Source: Frankiales bacterium (lineage in GTDB: Bacteria > Actinomycetota > Actinomycetes > Mycobacteriales > SCTD01). Taken from it: DNA of 9,860 nt. The stretch is from positions 1 to 9,860 of the forward strand of contig JAODNQ010000171.1 of NCBI GenBank assembly GCA_025464695.1, given 5' to 3'. Of this stretch, positions 6,052 through 9,860 are shown piece after piece (within the stretch, counting starts at the first letter, position 1; every line of letters begins with the position of its first letter). The position numbers and the translations under genes are program-made. The notes under the pieces were generated by a model that saw nothing but the letters and a program-made list of their open reading frames with translations, was not told the origin of the DNA and made no database searches.

Positions 6052-7720
6052 GTGCACAAGCTCGTCGCCGGCGCCGTCCTGGTCGGTCTCGCCGGCCTCT
6101 CGGCCGCCCTGCCCGCACCGGCGCAGGCGGCCGCCCCCGGCCAGCGCGTGGTCGTCCAGTCGACGACCACCGCGGCCGACGCCGCGCGCGCCGTCCGGGC
6201 GGCGGGCGGCCGGGTCACCCGGTCGCTCCCTCGTCGACGGCGTCAGCGCCACCGTCCCGGCCGCGGCCCGGGCCCGCCTGGCGTCCGCGGCCGGCGTGCT
6301 CGCCGTCACCGACGACCTCCCGGTGGGCACGGCCGGCACCGCCGACAGCGGGGGCCAGCAGGCCGCGCTGCTCGAGACCGGGGCGGTCCCGCTGCAGAGC
6401 TCGGGGCTCGACGGCAGGGGCAGTGTGGTCGCCCTCGTCGACACCGGCATCGCCGACCTGCCCGACCTCGCCGGCCGGGTCCTGCCGGTGGCCGACCCGG
6501 ACGACCCGCGGGCCCCGGACGGCCGCTGCGTCGACTTCTCGGGCGAGAGCAGCTGCGAGGACGGCTACGGCCACGGCACGTTCGTCGCGGGGCTCATCGC
6601 CGGCACGGGCGCGAGCAGCGGCGGCACCTACCGGGGCGCGGCCCCCGGCGCCCGGCTGGTGAGCGTCAAGATCGCGGGGCGGACCGGTGCGGCCGACGTC
6701 TCCAAGGTGCTGGCCGGCATCCAGTGGGTGGTCTCCTTCCGCGAGCGCTACGGCATCGACGTCCTCAACCTCTCGCTCGGCACCGACGCCGACACCGACC
6801 CCTCGGTCGACCCGCTGGACCGGGCGGTCCAGCGCGCCACCGCCGCCGGCATCACCGTCGTCGTGGCCGCGGGCAACGCCGGGACCGCGCCGGACGGCGG
6901 CGGCACGGTGTTCAAGCCCGGCGACGACCCGAGCGTGCTGACGGTCGGCGCCGTGGACGACCTCGCCACCGGCTCCGTGCAGGACGACCGCGTGCCGGCC
7001 TTCACCAGCCGCGGGCCGACGGCGCAGGGGCTGGCCAAGCCCGACGTCGCCGCGCCGGGTGCGCACCTGGTGTCTCTCCGCGTGCCGGGGTCCTTCGTCG
7101 AGGAGTCGGCGCAGGGCGCGGGCGTCGTCGACGCCACCTACCGGCGCGGCAGCGGCAGCTCCTTCGCCACCGCGCTGGTCAGCGGCCTCGTCGCCGACCT
7201 GCACCAGGCCCACCCCGACTGGACGCCGGCCCGCCTCAAGGCGGCGGTCGTGGCCACCGCGGCACCCGGCAAGCTCGGGCAGCCGCGGGCGGTGGGCGCC
7301 GGCGTGGTCAACGCCGCCGCGGCAGTCAAGAGCTCCGCGACCGGCGCCTCCGCCGTGGGCACCGGGGAGCTCGGCACGCTCGAGGCGGCCCGCGGCACGG
7401 TCCACGTGGCGCGGACGGACTGCGGGCAGCTCGCGCAGCTGCTCGACAAGCGCTGCAGCACCGGCCTGACCGGCGAGACGACGTCGCAGGGCGGCCTCCC
7501 CCGCACGTTCGACCCGAACGCCTTCTCGGGCGCCTGGACCCCGGAGACCTGGTACTCCTCGCAGTGGTCCGGCAACAGCTGGCTCGGCAACTCCTGGCTG
7601 GGCAACAGCTGGCTCGGGAACAGCTGGCTGGGCAACAGCTGGCTCGGCGACGACTCCGGCGCCGACAGCAGCTACGGCACCCCGCGGCGGGGCTCGGCCT
7701 TCTACGGCACGGGCGAGTAG
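6052..7720 (+). CDS. Secreted subtilisin-family (S8) serine protease with GNSWL-repeat tail; reading frame broken near 6226-6233
   Basis: An N-terminal piece starts at GTG 6052 with a GGGAG ribosome site (6041-6045). It encodes a signal peptide (MHKLVAGAVLVGLAGL..., likely cut after PAPAQA) and the start of an I9-like propeptide (AVRAAGGRVTRSL). The propeptide continues (LVDGVSATVPAAAR) in the next frame, so the gene as given needs a shift of one base between about 6226 and 6233. The downstream frame holds a full S8 triad: Asp of DTG at 6440, His of GHGT at 6572 and Ser of GSSFA at 7160. The oxyanion Asn of AAGNAG is at 6875. Two Cys pairs may form disulfides (RCVDFSGESSC; DCGQLAQLLDKRC). After the catalytic domain comes a linker of about 100 residues, a Trp-rich tail of five GNSWL repeats, and the end SAFYGTGE. 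Repaired length is about 555 residues. If the shift is real, no secreted protease is made and this is a pseudogene; a sequencing error is equally possible. Confidence 0.85.
7571..7645 (+). repeat. Five tandem 15-base units encoding GNSWL
   Basis: Units begin at 7571, 7586, 7601, 7616 and 7631, each coding Gly-Asn-Ser-Trp-Leu. The amino acids are identical in all five, while the DNA varies at synonymous sites (Ser as AGC or TCC, Gly as GGC or GGG, Leu as CTC or CTG). That pattern points to selection on the peptide rather than recent slippage. A related unit, SSQWS, precedes the array and GDDSG follows it. The array forms the C-terminal tail of the secreted S8 protease. Confidence 0.95.
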
Positions 7721-7726
7721 GAGGCG

Positions 7727-9860
7727 GTGGCCGGCGACGGGGTCCCGCGCGGCAGGCAGGCGCCTGTCCTCGCGCTGGTCGCCGTCCTCGCCGCGGGAGC
7801 GGTCGCCCTCGCGGCCGCGGGCGGCACCGCCCCGGGTCCGCGCGCGGACGCCGCCCTCCCCGTCCTGGCCGGGGTGCTGTTCGCGGCGTCGCTGCTCGTC
7901 GTCCGGTTCCGCTCGGGCAAGGAGGTCGACGGCGTCACGCTGGTCGAGGCCGCGCTCGCCCCGCTGCTCTACGCCTTCGGCGGCCTCGTGGTGGTCGCGA
8001 CCGTCGCCGTGACCGAGACGGCGGTGGCGCTGGTGCGCCGCGACGAGCCTGTCAAGGGCGCCTTCAACGTCGCGCAGTGGTCGTTCGCGGCAGGGCTCGG
8101 AGCCCTCGTGGTCGACCGCGCCGGCACCGGTCCGGCCCTCGCGGTCGTGCTCGGGCTGGTCGCCGTCGGGCTGGCCAACAACGCCGCCTTCACCACGGTG
8201 CTGGCCCTGGTCGGGCGCGAGCCGCCGCGGGTCCTGCTCCGCAGCCTCGCCCCGGTGATCCTGCCCGGCTGGCTGGTCGGCTTCGGCGTCAACCTGCTGC
8301 TGGGCCTGCTGTTCGTCGCGGCCTACGAGGGCTCGCCCTGGTCGGTCGTGCTGTTCCCCGTGCCGGTGCTGGTCCTGCACCTGGCCTACCGCGGCTACGC
8401 CACCGTGCGCACCGACCGCCAGCGGCTTGCCGGGCTCCACCGCGCCTCCCGCGCGCTGGTCGCGCCCCTCGACCCCCTCGACGCCGTGCCCGCCTTCCTG
8501 CAGGAGGTCGCCGAGACGTTCGACGCGGCGACGGCGGTGCTCGTGCTGGACGGGCGGGTGCACCGGCACGACGCCCGGCCGGTGCCCGCGTGCACGGTCG
8601 GCGACCTCGGCGCGCTCGACCGCGAGCTGCTGCGGCTCGCGGAACCGGTCCGGGTGGCCCGCGGGGACGCCGGGGCGCTCGGCGAGCTGCTGCGCGGGAC
8701 CGCCGTCACCGACCTGCTGGCGGCGCCGCTGCGGGCCGACGGCGCGACGGTCGGGGCGCTGGCCGTCCTGGACCGCGCCGGCGTCGAGGGGCTCCCGACC
8801 GGGGAGCTCGACGTCCTGGCCGCGGCCGCCCGCGAGGCGCAGGCGACCCTGGCCCGGGGCCGCCTGCTGGGCGACGTCCTCGAAGAGCGCCGCAAGCTCG
8901 ACGAGCTGGTCTCGACCAGCTCCGACGGCATCGCCAGCCTCGACCCCGAGGGCGTCGTCCGCTCCTGGAACCCCGCGCTGGAGCGGCTGACCGGCCTCTC
9001 GGCGGCCGACGTCGTCGGGGTGCCCGGCGCGCTCGCGGGGCTGGCGCTGCGGACCTCCGAGGGCGCGCCGGTGTCGGTGCACGACTGGGAGACCGGGCAC
9101 CTCCCCAGCGAGCTGGCCCTCGACGCCCCGGCCGGCCCCCGCCGGGTGGTGTGCTCGTACTCCCGCGCCGAGGGCACCGACACCCTCGTGGTCGTGGCGC
9201 GCGACGTGACGCCCGCGCAGGAGTTCGCGGAGCTGCGGGCGCAGTTCGCCCGGCTGGTCGAGGCGGAGGCGGCCCAGCGGCTCGTGGTCGAGCACCTGCA
9301 GCGCGCCGTCATGCCGACCCTGCCGTCGGTCGCGGGCAGCGAGCTGGGCGTCCGCTACGTCGCCTCCGACCCGAGCGAGCCCACCGGCGGCGACCTCTAC
9401 GACTGTCAGGTGCTGCCCGACGGCACCGTGCACCTGGCGGTCGTCGACGTCGTCGGCCACGGCGTGCAGGCCACCCAGCACGCGCTGTCGGTCGCCCACA
9501 CGCTGCGCACGGTCGTGCTGGACGGCACCCCCCTCGGCGACGTCGTCGCGCGCGCGGACCTCCTGCTCGGGCGGCAGGACCCGGACCTCGTGGCCACCGT
9601 CGTGCTCGCCCGGTACACGCCCGCGACGGGCGCCCTGCAGCTCGCCGGCGGCGGCCACCCGCCGCCCCTCGTGGTCGGCGCGGACGGCACCTGCCGGCAG
9701 CTGGACGTGCCGGGCGGGCCGGTGGGCTGGCCGCTCGCCGGCTCGGACGGCGTCGTCGAGGCGGCGCTCGGGCCGGGCGACGCGCTGGTGCTCTACACCG
9801 ACGGGCTGGTCGAGGCGGAGGCGGCCCAGCGGCTCGTGGTCGAGCACCTGCAGCGCGCCG
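7727..9860 (+). CDS. Membrane-anchored GAF-PAS-SpoIIE/PP2C phosphatase (partial, runs off the right edge)
   Basis: An open frame of 711 codons continues past the window. Residues 12-225 are hydrophobic with about six or seven membrane helices, including a conserved-looking KGAFNVAQ segment (110-117). I recall similar segments in the membrane sensors of actinobacterial cyclic-di-GMP and HD proteins. Residues 240-385 look like a GAF domain. A PAS domain follows (about 390-500, with SSDGIASLDPEGVVRSWNPALERLTG). The SpoIIE-type phosphatase starts near 510: LQRAVMPTLPSV, metal-ligand GGDLYD (D556, D559), DVVGHG (D574), GGGHPPPL and YTDGLVE (D692). Such RsbU-like enzymes dephosphorylate anti-sigma antagonists or similar Ser/Thr-phosphoproteins after sensing a signal. 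GTG 7727 is the only start near the protease stop; its AGGAGG (7719-7724) overlaps that stop and is unusually close, so the start is less certain than the gene. The last 57 bases copy an internal segment, so the 3' end may be an assembly join. Confidence 0.82.
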   Translation, partial: MAGDGVPRGRQAPVLALVAVLAAGAVALAAAGGTAPGPRADAALPVLAGVLFAASLLVVRFRSGKEVDGVTLVEAALAPLLYAFGGLVVVATVAVTETAVALVRRDEPVKGAFNVAQWSFAAGLGALVVDRAGTGPALAVVLGLVAVGLANNAAFTTVLALVGREPPRVLLRSLAPVILPGWLVGFGVNLLLGLLFVAAYEGSPWSVVLFPVPVLVLHLAYRGYATVRTDRQRLAGLHRASRALVAPLDPLDAVPAFLQEVAETFDAATAVLVLDGRVHRHDARPVPACTVGDLGALDRELLRLAEPVRVARGDAGALGELLRGTAVTDLLAAPLRADGATVGALAVLDRAGVEGLPTGELDVLAAAAREAQATLARGRLLGDVLEERRKLDELVSTSSDGIASLDPEGVVRSWNPALERLTGLSAADVVGVPGALAGLALRTSEGAPVSVHDWETGHLPSELALDAPAGPRRVVCSYSRAEGTDTLVVVARDVTPAQEFAELRAQFARLVEAEAAQRLVVEHLQRAVMPTLPSVAGSELGVRYVASDPSEPTGGDLYDCQVLPDGTVHLAVVDVVGHGVQATQHALSVAHTLRTVVLDGTPLGDVVARADLLLGRQDPDLVATVVLARYTPATGALQLAGGGHPPPLVVGADGTCRQLDVPGGPVGWPLAGSDGVVEAALGPGDALVLYTDGLVEAEAAQRLVVEHLQRA
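9252..9308 (+). repeat. 57-base direct repeat, internal copy
   Basis: This stretch is identical to 9804-9860, at an in-frame distance of 552 bases. It encodes LVEAEAAQRLVVEHLQRA (residues 510-527) as the helix leading into the phosphatase domain. That is where RsbU-like proteins normally carry an xLQRxLLP motif, so this is the native copy. Confidence 0.95.
9804..9860 (+). repeat. 57-base direct repeat, terminal copy at the window edge
   Basis: Identical to 9252-9308 up to the last base of the window; the base before it differs (G versus C). It follows the YTDGLVE motif directly, where SpoIIE phosphatases normally continue with a different helix. The context is therefore foreign to this copy. 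The junction falls on a shared GGCTGGTCGAG. Either an assembly join or a tandem duplication would produce this. Confidence 0.95.

Noticed and set aside
3461..6118. An 885-codon minus-strand open frame over the SNF2 gene and tRNA
   Set aside because: It crosses the tRNA and mirrors the SNF2 codons; the composition is a repetitive antisense shadow.
6005..6232. Starting the protease at ATG-like positions in frame 2 (from 6005)
   Set aside because: That stretch reads as Pro/Ser/Arg-rich nonsense. The other frame over the same bases gives a ribosome site, signal peptide and propeptide, so the frame 2 N-terminus is a shadow.
6215..9847. A 1210-codon open frame on the minus strand antisense to the protease and phosphatase
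   Set aside because: The translation is low-complexity (Gly/Arg/Ala/Asp/Val rich) with no domain, while the plus-strand frames carry complete catalytic motifs. Very GC-rich DNA produces such open frames routinely.
1..9860. CRISPR array, insertion sequence, prophage or replication origin
   Set aside because: I found no regularly spaced repeats, transposase or integrase motifs, or terminal inverted repeats. The intein is the only mobile element supported.

Overview
The window is very GC-rich DNA with strong G/C preference at third codon positions, GTG starts and a Mycobacterium-type dCTP deaminase, so it comes from a high-GC Actinomycetota. I cannot place it to genus. It is mostly single-copy chromosomal coding sequence. 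The last 57 bases repeat an internal stretch exactly, which suggests that the right edge is a contig end or a duplication boundary.

Left (1-1814, + strand): a terminator-like hairpin, then a promoter with a perfect palindrome over the expected transcription start. An ArsR/HTH_20-type regulator follows and overlaps an MFS exporter gene by four bases (GTGA). This is a self-regulated regulator-exporter operon.

Middle (1789-3554): dcd lies on the minus strand and converges on the exporter gene with a 26 bp overlap. It encodes a dCTP deaminase, probably the bifunctional dCTP deaminase/dUTPase of actinobacteria. A 348-residue intein interrupts it exactly before the active-site serine. The intein starts with Ala and carries the W-C-T triplet of class 3 inteins plus two LAGLIDADG endonuclease motifs. 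dcd appears to be leaderless, and is divergent from a tRNA-Gly(CCC) gene.

Centre (3555-5935): a short intergenic region with four GTCCGGGC octamers, then a SNF2-family DNA-dependent ATPase with an N-terminal third that I do not recognise.

Right (5936-9860): a two-gene unit. The first gene encodes a secreted subtilisin-family (S8) protease with a signal peptide, an inhibitor-like propeptide and a C-terminal tail of five GNSWL repeats. Its reading frame is broken near 6226-6233, so the signal peptide and the protease domain are in different frames. Six bases after its stop begins a large membrane protein (multi-helix membrane sensor, GAF-like, PAS, then a SpoIIE/PP2C phosphatase domain) that runs off the right edge. 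The pair may be a secreted effector with its signalling partner, but that is inference.

The strongest candidates for something new are the class 3 intein in the Dcd catalytic motif and the tail-repeat protease next to a membrane phosphatase. The frameshift and the terminal repeat need read-level checking before any biology is built on them.
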